The notes: generated by a model from the letters alone, not told the origin. DNA of 58,764 nt from Symsagittifera roscoffensis (GCF_963678635.1 NW_026971456.1:1-58764); one strand, 5' to 3'. Positions 21,974 to 32,005 are shown, counted from the first letter of the stretch. Numbers and translations: made by a program.

Positions 21974-23941
21974 TTATCTAATTACTGGGTCAAGATTTTG
22001 ATATTGTTTCAAGGTATTAATTGTAATTTTATCTGTTGGGGGGAGAAAAATGTTTTCAATTTCTAATTTAGATAAAGGAATTGTGTCATGTGGGTCATGG
22101 CAGTCAAAAACTTGATTTATCGTGTATTTTGAATCATTTGTTTGTGGTCCTGATAAAATTATGTTATCAGTTAAATTTTCTTTTTCAATTAACGGAAAAA
22201 GGTCTTTTTTATGCGAGTGTTTATTTACTCGTTTTTGTTGGGTGTTATTTTTTATCCATTGTGAGTATGGAATTGGTTTGAAAGTTGATGTTCCAAGTAG
22301 ATCAACTTCGTAGTGGTTATTTTTGCAATCTAAGTAAAGTGGGAAGTGTTGTAGGTTATTTCTCTGTGATTGTTCAATGTCAGTTTTTACTGCATATTTG
22401 CATTCTAGTCGGGGTGATGTTTCGTTTTCTGCAAGGTAAAATTTTATATTTTTGGGTATTTCAACTGTAGTTTTTCGTGTAAGTAATTCAGGTGGTGTAT
22501 TTCGACTTAATGTATCTGGTAATGCAAGATTCTTTCCTGCTGTCCAGACTATATGTAAATTTGGAAATTTCATTAGAATCAATTGAAATCTATAAACTCG
22601 GTGATTTGGATTTGACTTCTGTGTAAAGAGAAAAATGATTGGTTTATGATCTGTGAATAGAACTGTTGGATGTTTTGATCCAAGTATCAGAAATTCATAT
22701 TCTGTAAGTGCATAAATTATAGCTGTACATTCTCTCATTAAAGTTGAGAGTCGTAGCTCTGCTTGAGTGAATAATCGAGAATTTGCTGATATAAGGTTCA
22801 TTTTATTTGTACCATTGTGTGATTGTAATAATGCTGCGCCGATGCCAAAATTTGAAGCATCGCACATTGCATAGAATGGTTGATTTGGATCTGGAATTGT
22901 GTTTGAAATTTGTTCAATTAGAAGTTTTTTAATGTCTTCAAATCGTGTTTGATGTTCAGTATTCCATTCAAAATTATTTTGTTGTCTGAAGATATTATGG
23001 AATGGTCTTAAATATAATTGCATTTTATAAACGTATTTGCTTAAGAAATTTAACATTCCAAGGAATTCTTGGATTTTCTTTTTGTTTGTTTGTGGTTGAA
23101 GTTTTTGAATAGCATCAATGCGTGATTTTAATGGAGTGATTGTTTTTCTTTCTATATTATGTCCTAAAAATTTAACTCGTGTTAAAAAGAAGTGTGATTT
23201 ATTGGGGGCGGCCTTCAGATTTTCGTTCTGAAGTATTTTATGATAGTGTTCTAAAACTGTAAACATTTCTTCTTTTGTCTGTGATTGCATAAAAACATCG
23301 TCTAAATAGGTGATTGCGTTTTTCTTAAGTATTAGTGGTATAAAAATTTTGCTCATAAAAGCTGAAAATGCTGCTGGTCCTATGGATATTCCATAGAATA
23401 GGCGGTTAAATTCATATTGTTGATTTCCAATAACAAATTGTGTTAGACGTCGTGATTGTTCATCTAGTGGCATTTGATTGTATGCACTATTCATATCTGC
23501 GGTTGTAAAGTATTTTCCGTTTATTTTTGTTAAAATAACTTGTATTGGTTCAATAGGCCAATTGCATTTTGATTCGTCTATTAGTGAATTGAGATATCTA
23601 GCAGCTAAAACTATTTTTAATGATTCTACTTTTCCTAGGATAATAACAGGGTTAATAAATGTGCTACCTTTTGGTTGTTCTTCTTTGTTTACTGGTGAGA
23701 TAATTTTGTATTGCTCTAAAATATCGAGTAATCTGTTCACTTTATCGTGTAAATGAATTGGTACTTTACTTGCTCTTTGTTTTTTGAAAACTGCGTCAGG
23801 TTTTAACGGGAGATGTAGTGATGAACTGATTTTTCCAACATCAAATTTTGATGTTGCATAGACTGATGAATATTTTATTAGCTGTTTGGCTAACTTATCA
23901 AGTTCGTCTTGTGTTATTTGTGAATGTTGGAAGTTAAACAT
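21974..23941 (-). pseudogene. reverse transcriptase and RNase H (pol)
   Basis: The frame has 655 codons. RT covers roughly residues 50-270: motif A TTADMNSAY (Asp149), FYGISIGPAAFS near 182, catalytic YLDD at 212-215, and the FLGHNI thumb entry near 257. RNase H follows from about 355, with Asp360 (YAMCDASN), Glu403 (MRECTA) and Asp430 (FTDHKP) visible. The tether and RNase H pattern is Ty3/gypsy. The frame ends at a stop that interrupts pol before integrase. Upstream it is open to a stop near 24000, so the ATG at 23941 is probably internal. Confidence 0.92.
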
Positions 23942-24117
23942 TGTTAAAAACTTCTGTTGATCTTCTGTATAGTTGGTTATGTTGAATGTAGGTTTGAATC
24001 ATTGGGTTTTTGTGAAATAATTTGTATTTCTTTTTTCATTACTTATTATATTATTTATGGATAGTTCTTTGTTAAGAATTGTTGATTGACAAATATCTAA
24101 TAATTGGAGTATGTTAT

Positions 24118-26301
24118 TTACGCGGTATGCTTTTTCATATATGGGTGATATTGTAGCTTTGTTTCGCAATATCCTAAAAGTCCTAAGGGTAATCTTACTT
24201 GATACGGTGTATTGTTATATACATGTAACGAAATGATGTCTGAATTCGTATTTTTCAAATATTTTATGGATGAAATCGTGATTTTGAAAAACTTATGGAT
24301 AGGTTTGAATTCAAAGTCTGACATAAAGAGTTGTTGTTTATTTTGATTTTTATCATATTGGTGAACTTGTTTTATTGAAAAGTTATATATATTTCCTGAT
24401 AGTGGTTTCAAGTGTTTCCGTTGTTGGTTATAAATTGGATAAAATTTTGAAAAGAATGGTGGTTGTTTATTTAATCTTTGAAAAAATGTTAGAGCGGTAT
24501 TTTTTGTTTTTGTGTACTTATCTTTGATTAGTAGTTTACTATTCAAGATGTTGATTGTTGGTATATATTTCGAAATAAATGGTATTCCAATGATATTGTG
24601 TTTAATATCAGTGATATGAAATATTTGTTTAAATGGCTTGTTTAAAATTTTATTTTGCTCCATTGTTCTTGTGGGGAGAAGAAATAATTGAACTTTTCCA
24701 TAGTTTACTAATGTTGATCCTTGTGCTGTTGCTAGTTTACTAGAGGTTGCAAGAGGCGTTAATTTTGGGTGTAATGTTTTGATTTCATTCCATGTGGGAA
24801 TGTTAATAATAATTGATTCTGCTCCTGAATCAATTAAAAAATCAATTTCAAGATCTGGTGGTTGAAATTCTTTGTTTCTTGGACTTTCTAAAAGAAATGG
24901 TATTGTCCAAATTTTTTCTTTGGGTTGTTCCTTTTGTACATTTTGGTAGATATGATTTGTATTTGAGAATTTTGTCTCGTAATTTTCATTGGGTTTATTT
25001 ACGGTGTTGATTTTGTTTACTTCTTGTGCAGTTTGTGTAGTATGGATGGGTTCAATATAATAATTGTGAAGAAGTTCCAATTGATTTTCATATATATGTG
25101 ATGTAAAAGGTTGTTCATATATAATGGGTTCGTAGTCGTTTTCGACTGCTATCATATTTATGGAGATAGTGTTTTCTGTATCACTTTCTGTGTCTGATGA
25201 TCCACAGTTTATTTGATTTAGTTGTAGTTCGTTATTTCCTGTGTCATCAAAACCTGGGGGGTCTGATGTTGTTTCTTCATTTGATTGTACTTGATTAATA
25301 TGTCTTTGATGTTTGGGTGTACTACTTCTGTAGCGATGTTTAGAATTATTATAATGGTTATTATTTCTATGTGGTGATTGAGAATAATTTCTATATCGAT
25401 TATTATAACTTGAATTTCGATTTTGTGAATTATTTCGTGATCTGTTTTGATAATTGTCGTTTGAACTGTGATAGTTTGATCTGTTATATGAGTTATTTCT
25501 TGATCGATTGTTCGGGTAATTCTGATTTCGATTGTTCGAATAACTTCTATTTCGATTATTTGAATAGTTTCTATTTCTGTTATATGATGAGTTTCGTGAT
25601 TGATTGTTTGGATAGTATTTATTTCTTGGGTTTGATTGGGAATTGGATCTAGAAACAAATTGTGTTGTATTTGAATTTGATCTCGAGTAGTTATTTCGAC
25701 TATTTGGTCGATTATAATGATTTTGTGAAGAATTCTGTGTATTTCTTCGTTCAGGTGATCTTCCTCTATAACTTGAGTTATATGGTGATTGATTTCTCGT
25801 GTAATTAGTATTGTTCGGAAGTGGTTTTCCTGAACTGTTGTTGCTGTATACACTTTTGTTTGGTAGATTTTGATCTTTCTCCATATATTGATAGAATGAT
25901 TTATTTGGTTCTTTATACTTTTGAGGTTTGTTCTGGTTATCTTGTTGTTTTTGTCTACATTCAGAAATACTATGTCCGTATCGTCGGCAAAAATTACACC
26001 ATTTTTTGAAAAATGGTTTGCCTTTAAAATTTGGGTGTTTTTCATAAATATTTAGTATTTCAGTGATTTTTTCAACTAGGTCTGTATCTGATTCCTGTAT
26101 GTTATTGATATTTGTAGTGTTTGTTTCGATTCGATTAACATATTGTAGTTTCAGATTTTCTGTTTCTTCAAGTTTCATTGTGATTTCCGCTTGCTCTAGT
26201 TTGTCTACTAGTTTTCGAAAATCTAAATCGGGCTCTCGAATTGAGGAAGGATGAGATGCTCTCTTTTTTATCGCTATTTTCCTTAATGTCGATGTATCCA
26301 A
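24118..26301 (-). pseudogene. gag C-terminus with zinc knuckle, RNA-binding region and protease
   Basis: The frame has 727 codons. Residues 1-60 look like the capsid C-terminal helices (LDFRKLVDKLEQAEIT). A CCHC zinc knuckle is at Cys102, Cys105, His110, Cys115 (WCNFCRRYGHSISEC). Residues about 165-335 form a low-complexity Asn/Arg/Ser/Tyr-rich stretch fitting RNA binding. An aspartic protease active site DSGA is at 491-494, followed by a typical fold. The frame shifts near the end (about 24120) relative to RT. The ATG at 26301 is not the gag start: an upstream gag block exists at 26663-26283 in another frame. Confidence 0.88.
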
Positions 26302-26663
26302 TTTTGATGTAGTGGTGTATTAATTGGTTCAGGTCCTATATTTAAAATTAAATTTGCTGTTACTGCATTTAAATAATCTTCTACAGAATATTCAGGGTCT
26401 GTTCCTGTGAATACCATTAGTGGTTTATTTGATGTTATTGATGATCCACCCATAAGGTATGGATTCATTGTCATTTGTAGTGATTCTGCGGCATTTGGCA
26501 TTTGTGAAAAATTTGACAGTTGATTTTTTGTTATTTCGTGTTGTTGAAGGTAATATGGGAGTGGTATTTCATTTTGCATTTGAGTTGGTTGATACGAGTG
26601 TGTGATCATTGGGTTTTGTGGTTGAATTGATTGAAAAGATTCTGTATTAGTTGGATTTTGCAT
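26283..26663 (-). pseudogene. gag, N-terminal part of capsid (truncated)
   Basis: The frame has 126 codons. After a Gln/Pro/Asn-rich start it contains VFTGTDPEYSVEDYLNAV and LHQNWIHRH, the F-x-G-x(2-3)-D/E opening of Ty3/gypsy capsids. It stops just where the next frame (26301) begins with capsid C-terminal sequence. About 80-100 residues expected between these two parts are missing, which points to an internal deletion near 26285. Upstream, a different frame (about 26830-26670) reads DSLSSDDDYLQPDIFAPYT and may hold the true gag start. Confidence 0.7.
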
Positions 26664-26965
26664 TTGTATTGGTTGTTGATTTTGTGTATCTGTTGGATTG
26701 GAGAAAAAATTCTATTATATGTATAAGGTTTTTGCACTCCTTGTCCGCGATATTCTTGAGTATACGGTGCAAAAATATCTGGTTGTAAATAATCATCATC
26801 AGATGATAAGGAATCCGTATGATGAGGTGCTTGTTTTTATTTTTATTTTGTTGAAAGAATGGGTAATTTTCACTACAATCCTGTGGAGGATGTGAATTAG
26901 TTCGAAAATTTATTGAGTTGGTTGTTGTCATTGGGTTATCCCAATAGTGAGAACTTACATGATTA

Positions 26966-28228
26966 TTATTGGTTTTTTCGTGGGGGATAGTTTGTTTTTG
27001 ACGAATGTGCATAATTATAATTGTGTTCTGCAAAAGTGTTTCTTGCGAACGTTCTTCGTGTTTTTGACGGTACTGTCATAGGTCTATATGTTTGATAATC
27101 CATATGTGAATATTTTGGAGCAACCGAAGGTTTAACGGTTGATTGTAAGGTTACTTGTGCTAGTGAAGTGTTTGTATTTTTTGGTGTTGTTAAATTTGGA
27201 CGTATCGGTGAAATGCTTTGTTGTGTAGTTGTTGTTGTTTGGACGATTTCTTCATTTATAAAGTGTGATGGTGTTTGGATATCTTGTTGTGTAAGATTCC
27301 TAGTTCCATTAAGGTTTTCATTGTGTATGACGGTCAAATTTAAACTGTTATTTCGCGTATCAGCTAAAAATGTATTGTAGTTTGATGGTTTTGCTGCATC
27401 AATGGTCAGTGGTACTACTCTCACATAATCTCTTTGATAAGATATTGTACTTATTGCTTGACTTGAGATTGATTGTGGGATATTTATAAATGCATGATGA
27501 GACCATTCAGGGTCCCAAACGTAGTCTGACTGTTCTGTGATGGCAGTATCATCGTTTAGATTTTGAGGTCTGAAATTTTTTCTTGCTTGTGAAATTAAGT
27601 CTATATTATGTGTGAAATAATCTATTGTAAACCATGTCAAAATTTTTTGTAAGTCATGTTTTGTGTGTAGTGAAACTTCGTCTTTAGTGAAATTTTCTTT
27701 GATTATATGTAGAAAAGTTGAAAATAATGTGATTTCTTGTCGTACTTTTGTATGTTTGGATGTCTCAGTTGGTGAGATACTTTGAAATTCTGTTTTTTCT
27801 AATATTGAAATATAGCTATATATTATTGCAAAAACTTCGTTAGTAAATATGGAGTTTGCCCTTTGTGAGTTATGATGTTGCATGCTTTTAATATATTCTA
27901 AGAATACTTTTGAAAATTCTAATTCAAGATCGTCTGTTTGAATTACATATTTGCGGTTATTCGGATTTGGTGTGCTGAATTCTATGGTGTAGATTCCGTA
28001 TTGTTGTGTTAAATTACATATATCTTTCAGATAATGTTCAATAATTTGTCTTTTGATTTTTACATCTGGGAATTTTTCTTTGCATGGGCTGATTCCGGGT
28101 TCAAACAAATTTAGGAGTAAATTCTTGCAAAAGTCATGTTGCCCTCTATTATCGGGTGCATCTATGAGGAAGGGGTAAACCTCTTCGTCATCTGGACTAT
28201 CGTCACTTTGACTGTGGCTGTGGCTCAT
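26966..28228 (-). CDS. ORF B, 420-aa accessory protein before gag
   Basis: The longest uninterrupted frame outside pol/gag. ATG 28228-28226 overlaps the stop of ORF A as ATGA. Residues 1-25 are acidic (DDSPDDEEVYP). Residues about 30-270 look globular and helical, with KIKRQIIEHYLKDICNL and EVFAIIYSYISILEKTE. Residues about 270-420 are polar, low-complexity and end basic (SKTRRTFARNTFAEHN). There is no zinc knuckle, protease or membrane segment. It lies between leader and gag, where gypsy-class elements normally have no gene. It stays open over 1.26 kb while gag, pol and env are broken. It may be a gag-like or regulatory protein; I do not recognise it. Confidence 0.7.
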   Translation of the reverse strand: MSHSHSQSDDSPDDEEVYPFLIDAPDNRGQHDFCKNLLLNLFEPGISPCKEKFPDVKIKRQIIEHYLKDICNLTQQYGIYTIEFSTPNPNNRKYVIQTDDLELEFSKVFLEYIKSMQHHNSQRANSIFTNEVFAIIYSYISILEKTEFQSISPTETSKHTKVRQEITLFSTFLHIIKENFTKDEVSLHTKHDLQKILTWFTIDYFTHNIDLISQARKNFRPQNLNDDTAITEQSDYVWDPEWSHHAFINIPQSISSQAISTISYQRDYVRVVPLTIDAAKPSNYNTFLADTRNNSLNLTVIHNENLNGTRNLTQQDIQTPSHFINEEIVQTTTTTQQSISPIRPNLTTPKNTNTSLAQVTLQSTVKPSVAPKYSHMDYQTYRPMTVPSKTRRTFARNTFAEHNYNYAHSSKTNYPPRKNQ

Positions 28229-28671
28229 TTTTTCCGTTTAATGACTGTTAATATATAACTATCGATGTGTCTAATTGGTTGATTCCAATTATACAAGTGT
28301 ACTGGTTTGTGTTTATATTGCTTTTTTATTCTTCTTTTTCCTCTTTTTGATGAATTTGAAGTTGTTTCTGAGTCGGAAAAATATAATTGATTGTGAATGG
28401 GACAATTTTTATCAATCGATTCTTTTAATTTATAGAGTTCATCTAAATTGCTGGCTTCTGATTCCGAAAACGCGTTTCTAATTTTTGAAAATCTTTTTCG
28501 TGTGATTTGTCTTTGTTTGTTTATGATTTTTCTTTTTATTGTTAGTCGTTTTGTTCTGATATATCCAACTGTTTGTGTATGAGGTGTGATTACAAGATCG
28601 TATTTTTTGTTATCTAATTCACAGTTGTGTAAAAAGATTGTTTGTTTATTTCCTAGATTTTTGATTGGCAT
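28225..28671 (-). CDS. ORF A, 148-aa basic protein, first ORF of the element
   Basis: It starts at ATG 28671, the first substantial frame after the leader, and ends at TGA 28227-28225, overlapping the ORF B start. It is strongly basic: TKRLTIKRKIINKQRQITRK in the middle, KRGKRRIKKQYKHK near 110-125 and a KRKK end, with a short acidic/Ser patch between (SDSETTSNSS). These basic clusters fit nucleic-acid binding or nuclear localisation, which is inference. No family recognised. The intact frame and tight coupling to ORF B argue that both were functional recently. Confidence 0.6.
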   Translation of the reverse strand: MPIKNLGNKQTIFLHNCELDNKKYDLVITPHTQTVGYIRTKRLTIKRKIINKQRQITRKRFSKIRNAFSESEASNLDELYKLKESIDKNCPIHNQLYFSDSETTSNSSKRGKRRIKKQYKHKPVHLYNWNQPIRHIDSYILTVIKRKK

Positions 28672-29901
28672 AAGGTTTAGGATGAGGGATGCAAAAAGAT
28701 GTTAGATGATGTCTACTTTCTTAAACTGTTAGTCCTTACGATTTTTTGGTTAGCTTAACCTGGGTCTATTTGTTCAGGGTTGGAGAGAAAAGTATATCGA
28801 TTCCGATGAATGATTTTTTACTTTCTCGTGGCTAATATAAGCTAAGGTGTTAACTTACTTAATCTTACTTAGGGGTAATGATTGTGTTCAAGGGTTGGAG
28901 AATAGTAAATCGATCCACAAGGTTCAGGTATAATTAGAACGCGAGTAGTTCGTTAGATACTATTTTAAACTTACTAAGTCTAAGATTTATCCTGGGTCTG
29001 GTAAGAGGAGGGTTCAAGTGAAGGATGAATAACCGAAGTTCTTCACTGTTTATCCTAATTTGAATGGTTAGTTTTGTTGAAAAATTTCTATTAGTCTTGG
29101 GTTTTTTGGAAGGGTTGGATAGTGAATCGACGTTTGAGGTCGTTAGACACTTGCTAAGTGGGTGGGGGAGAACAAAATTGTTCTTTTTGATCCAAGGATA
29201 GGCCTTGATGATCAGGTTTTTGAATTTAAAGAAATAGGAAATTAATTAAGATCCAAGAATAAGCCTTGATGATCTGATTTTAAAATTAAGTGAATTTAAG
29301 TTTAAAATGGTTTTAATTTATTTAAGAAAAAGATTTAGTTTTTTAATGATATTAGTGAGCTTATGATTGCTGTTATGTTTAGGTGATGAAGCTGGGACAA
29401 CAGATGATTTCATGATTACTAACAATTTATTGTCATGCTACAAATTTTTATTTTGATTTTCAATAAATATTTTTCAAACATGTTTTATATAAGACTGCAG
29501 AATTTAAGAAAACAATTTGAGATCTTTTTATCAATCGTTATTGTATATTAATAATTTTGTTTAGCGCCTGAAATGATTATGAAGATTGACTTCAAGATTT
29601 TATGTTTGCAAATGAAAATCTAAATTCATTGCTAATAAGATTCTAAATATAAAAGTTTGTGTTGGCTTTTGCCGTACTATCATAGAACTATATGGTAAGT
29701 TTCTACTTTGTCGTATGTCGTCTCTTGTTCGAGGTCTTCTTACGATTCCGGGTAGTTCTGTTATCGTTCGGAATATCGGCTCTGATCTATTGAGTCGTAG
29801 AGACATTTCGATTAAATTATCGTCGTATAACATTTTTAAAATGTTTTGTCTAAAATCTAATCTGTTTTTGGTTAATTCTAAGCTATTAAAGTCTTATTCG
29901 A
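28672..29901 (-). other. 1.25-kb leader of the giant element with repeated motifs
   Basis: Untranslated region between the primer-binding site and ORF A. It holds three related motifs around GGGTTGGA followed by ATCGA (about 28771-28805, 28885-28915, 29109-29130) and a direct repeat, gatccaagga/aataggccttgatga-like, near 29190 and 29250. A 77-codon minus-strand frame (29833-29600) with several Arg is present but unsupported. Long leaders with repeated protein-binding sites are known from Drosophila gypsy (its insulator); whether this is similar is unknown. Confidence 0.5.
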
Positions 29902-29918
29902 AACTTATGGTCGCACCA
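29902..29918 (-). promoter_or_regulatory. candidate primer-binding site
   Basis: Two bases after the 5' LTR, the minus strand reads TGGTGCGACCATAAGTT. TGG at this offset is the usual complement of a tRNA CCA end. I could not match it confidently to a specific tRNA. Confidence 0.55.
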
Positions 29919-29920
29919 GA

Positions 29921-30330
29921 TGAGTTAGGACCGATGTGGTTAACTCATAGAGTAATTTCGGATAGGGTACACGGTCTGCTCGTCACGCTATCTTATTTTC
30001 GGCCGGATAGATTCGTGCAACTTCTTAGTGTAATACCGATCCTAATCTTACTCTTATACTTTCTAGTCTCAGGGTGTTTAACTAGTCTCTGCTAGGCTCA
30101 ATAGATCTAGGGTATACTGGTTTGTTGCGGCTGCTGAAGTTCTCTTGGAGAGGCAACTAATTTCTAAGTTAAATTCAAATCTCTCTGGTGCTGAAATTAC
30201 AAGTAATTTCAGCACTTACAAATAAGTGGGTTGTTAGTTAGATGGATCATGATTGGTTAATATTAAATACTTTACAGTGGTAAAATATCTAATTTATCCA
30301 ATCATAAAATATAGTTTAGATCAGGTTCCA
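29921..30330 (-). repeat. 5' LTR of the giant element (410 bp)
   Basis: Direct copy of 11826-12235. In element sense it begins TGGAACCTGA and contains TATTTTATG and CCAATCATG early on, which could serve as promoter elements. It also contains the perfect hairpin at 30188-30215. It ends in AACTCA. Confidence 0.93.
30188..30215. promoter_or_regulatory. perfect hairpin inside the 5' LTR
   Basis: Same 12-bp stem and 4-base loop as at 12093-12120, fully conserved between LTRs. Confidence 0.7.
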
Positions 30331-30334
30331 ATTA
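30331..30334. repeat. target-site duplication ATTA (right)
   Basis: Directly follows the outer end of the LTR and matches 11822-11825. Confidence 0.8.
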
Positions 30335-30746
30335 GAAAACGGTTATGGATTGATTTTATCACAGGATAATTATTGAGCAAGGCGTACACAAATCTTAAGG
30401 CAGTGAGTAAGTTATCATACCGGGGATTTTTCATCACCCTAGTCTTTTCCAAAATCGATCTGCTTTGAACTCTCTGCCTCTTTCGCAGACAATTAATAAA
30501 CCGGATTGCTGCCCATATCTTCCCGGGTGGGGTTATTCTTTTCTCAAAGACAAAATACAACCCAGAGAATGAAAGTGTTAGTTCATCCACGCAAAACCCG
30601 CACGCGGGTTGAAGTGGTCGTAATACATGTCGTATTTTGCTCGTCTCATTGAACCAGTTTAATTTACTCTTGTCAATTTTAGTAAGCTTTGGTGGAACTT
30701 GAAGATGAAACTTCCGGTTTTGCCTTGAAGGTAAAACAGTGGTAGC
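30331..30746 (-). pseudogene. host-like exon interrupted by the giant element
   Basis: On the minus strand a pyrimidine-rich tract ending TTTTTCCTTAG (about 30757-30747) forms a convincing splice acceptor. From 30746 to the insertion site an open frame of 138 codons runs without a stop, including HVLRPLQPACGFCVDELTLS, EKRITPPGKIWAAIRFINC and LLTALRFVYALLNNYPVIKS. At the insertion site the frame enters the LTR and stops within five codons; without the element it continues at 11821. In the first 85 bases a second frame (LPLFYLQGKTGSFIFK) joins better to the upstream exon, so one frameshift near 30665 is possible. Protein family not recognised. Confidence 0.55.
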
Positions 30747-30951
30747 CTAAGGAAAAACTGCTAGGAGTAAATCAAATATTAAACTATAATATATATAATA
30801 CTGTACTAAAACAATAATACTTTACTGTTTTTTGTTCTTTTTAATGTTTTAAATTTTTGTTATTACGATTGAAAATGGGGAGAAACTTTAATTTCAGGTG
30901 TTTTAGTTTTTTTTCTTGCTTCTTGTTTTCCACGCAAAAATCAGTTACTAC

Positions 30952-31057
30952 AAATAATCATCGGATAGGGCTGAGTGATGTATCATATTAAAGCCTTTTC
31001 CGTCGTTATTTGAACATAACAAAATTTCAAGAGTCTTTTCAGTGTCGAGAAAAATGA
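30952..31057 (-). pseudogene. possible upstream exon of the same locus
   Basis: The minus strand reads LDTEKTLEILLCSNNDGKGF and then NMIHHSALSDDY, followed by a GT (GTAGTAACTG) at 30951 that could be a splice donor. The implied intron to 30747 is about 205 bp. The block's upstream edge is the LTR of the short element at 31058, so it may be truncated by that insertion. Composition and phase fit the next exon in one of its two frames. Moderate to low support. Confidence 0.4.
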
Positions 31058-31299
31058 TGTCATACCTCGGTGTATGATCGTGTCTGCTACTGAATCCAAA
31101 CGGATTGATAAACGTGGTCTCATACGTAAGCGAGATAAAACAACTAATTTACAAAACCATTTATTGTTGTCTGAGCTTTAGCTCGTATTCTTAACGCTTG
31201 GCATCTTTATATGGTCGACCAACCAAACAGAAAGGTTTTCTCATCCAAGTGTGTCTTTATATAAATATGATTAAGTTTGTCAATCCGTGCCGGATGACA
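31058..31299 (-). repeat. 3' LTR of the short element
   Basis: 242 bp, TG...CA. It aligns end to end with 32911-33152 (tgtatgatcgtgtctg near the start, gatgaca at the end). Confidence 0.82.
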
Positions 31300-31859
31300 T
31301 CCCCCCTAGAAGAAAAGTAAAACAGAAGTTTTGAGCTCTAACTGGACTAGAAAAAATTATAGAGCCTCTATGGGACTGGTTTGTGTTTATAGTCCCTGGG
31401 GGACTCTCTCACGTTCGCCTTCTTTCTTTGTTGATGTTAAATCCGTTAATTATTTATGCCGTCCTCGTTGTTGCTGCCTCTTCCCTCTGTTTCTTGTGTT
31501 CTTAATTAGTCACGTCATCAGCCCTTTCTTTTACTTCCTCGAGGAATCTCATGCATGCTTGATATTCCGGTGTTTTGTTGGTGAAACCCATTTCTTGTAT
31601 CTGTGACGTCAAGCTTGGCTTTGTCTGAAATGGTGTTTTGTCTGGTAGCGAGTCGATGTTAAATTGTATCCTTTTCTTTGGACTAGCTTTCAGTCTATCA
31701 ATTGCGTTGATTGGTACGGAATTTCCTAGAACGTGACCCAATGTTGAGTTTTGTCTGATTTTACCACTAGTGTAATATTGTCCAAAAGAAGATCTATGTT
31801 TGGCTTTTTGGTATTTTTGTGAAAAAATTTGTTGATCTTTTTAGAATCTAGTGCCAACT

Positions 31860-32005
31860 TGACTGTCTGATCCTTTTTTACTGCTATAACGATTGAGCTA
31901 ATAAACTATGGATCCAAACATTTGCTTAATTTGATTATGTGATTTTGATCAATTAGTTTGTTGAGTTCATTTTCAAACCGCTCTTGCAAATGTATCGGAA
32001 TTCCG
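31860..32005 (-). pseudogene. reverse transcriptase finger fragment
   Basis: The minus strand gives IPIHLQERFENELNKLIDQN, then after one stop FISSIVIAVKKDQTVKLALD and SKKIN, the classic opening of gypsy-class RTs (x-LIDQxHIIKL ... SPIVIxVKKD). The catalytic palm is absent downstream: by 31800 the similarity ends, so the element was deleted or rearranged internally. Confidence 0.75.

Larger units (their letters stand above)
11826..30330 (-). mobile_element. giant Ty3/gypsy-type LTR retroelement with env and accessory ORFs
   Basis: Two 410-bp direct repeats with TG...CA ends (minus-strand sense TGGAACCTGA ... CCTAACTCA) bound an 18,505-bp unit flanked by ATTA duplications. All recognisable element genes are on the minus strand in the order gag, protease, RT, RNase H, integrase, env, which is that of env-bearing gypsy-class elements. 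The size is roughly two to three times the usual length. The excess comes from a long leader, two ORFs before gag, a Pro/Ser/Thr-rich ORF before env, a post-env ORF and a 1.6-kb 3' region. The LTRs differ at 3 of 410 sites, so insertion is fairly recent, but coding frames carry about a dozen breaks. It sits inside an exon of a host-like locus. Confidence 0.92.

Noticed and set aside
25218-26045. A 275-codon minus-strand frame over the gag RNA-binding region
   Set aside because: It lies in an alternative frame of the low-complexity Asn/Arg/Ser stretch, is made of Ile/Thr/His/Asn repeats, and arises from repetitive codons. The zinc knuckle and protease are in the other frame.
26647-27033. A 128-codon minus-strand frame between ORF B and gag
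   Set aside because: It overlaps both neighbours in another frame and has biased composition. The neighbouring frame with DDDYLQPDIFAPYT looks more like the gag start.
29600-29833. A 77-codon minus-strand frame in the leader as a gene
   Set aside because: It is short, has no recognisable features, and is far from the coupled ORFs. It could be a chance or upstream ORF, so it is mentioned only within the leader entry.
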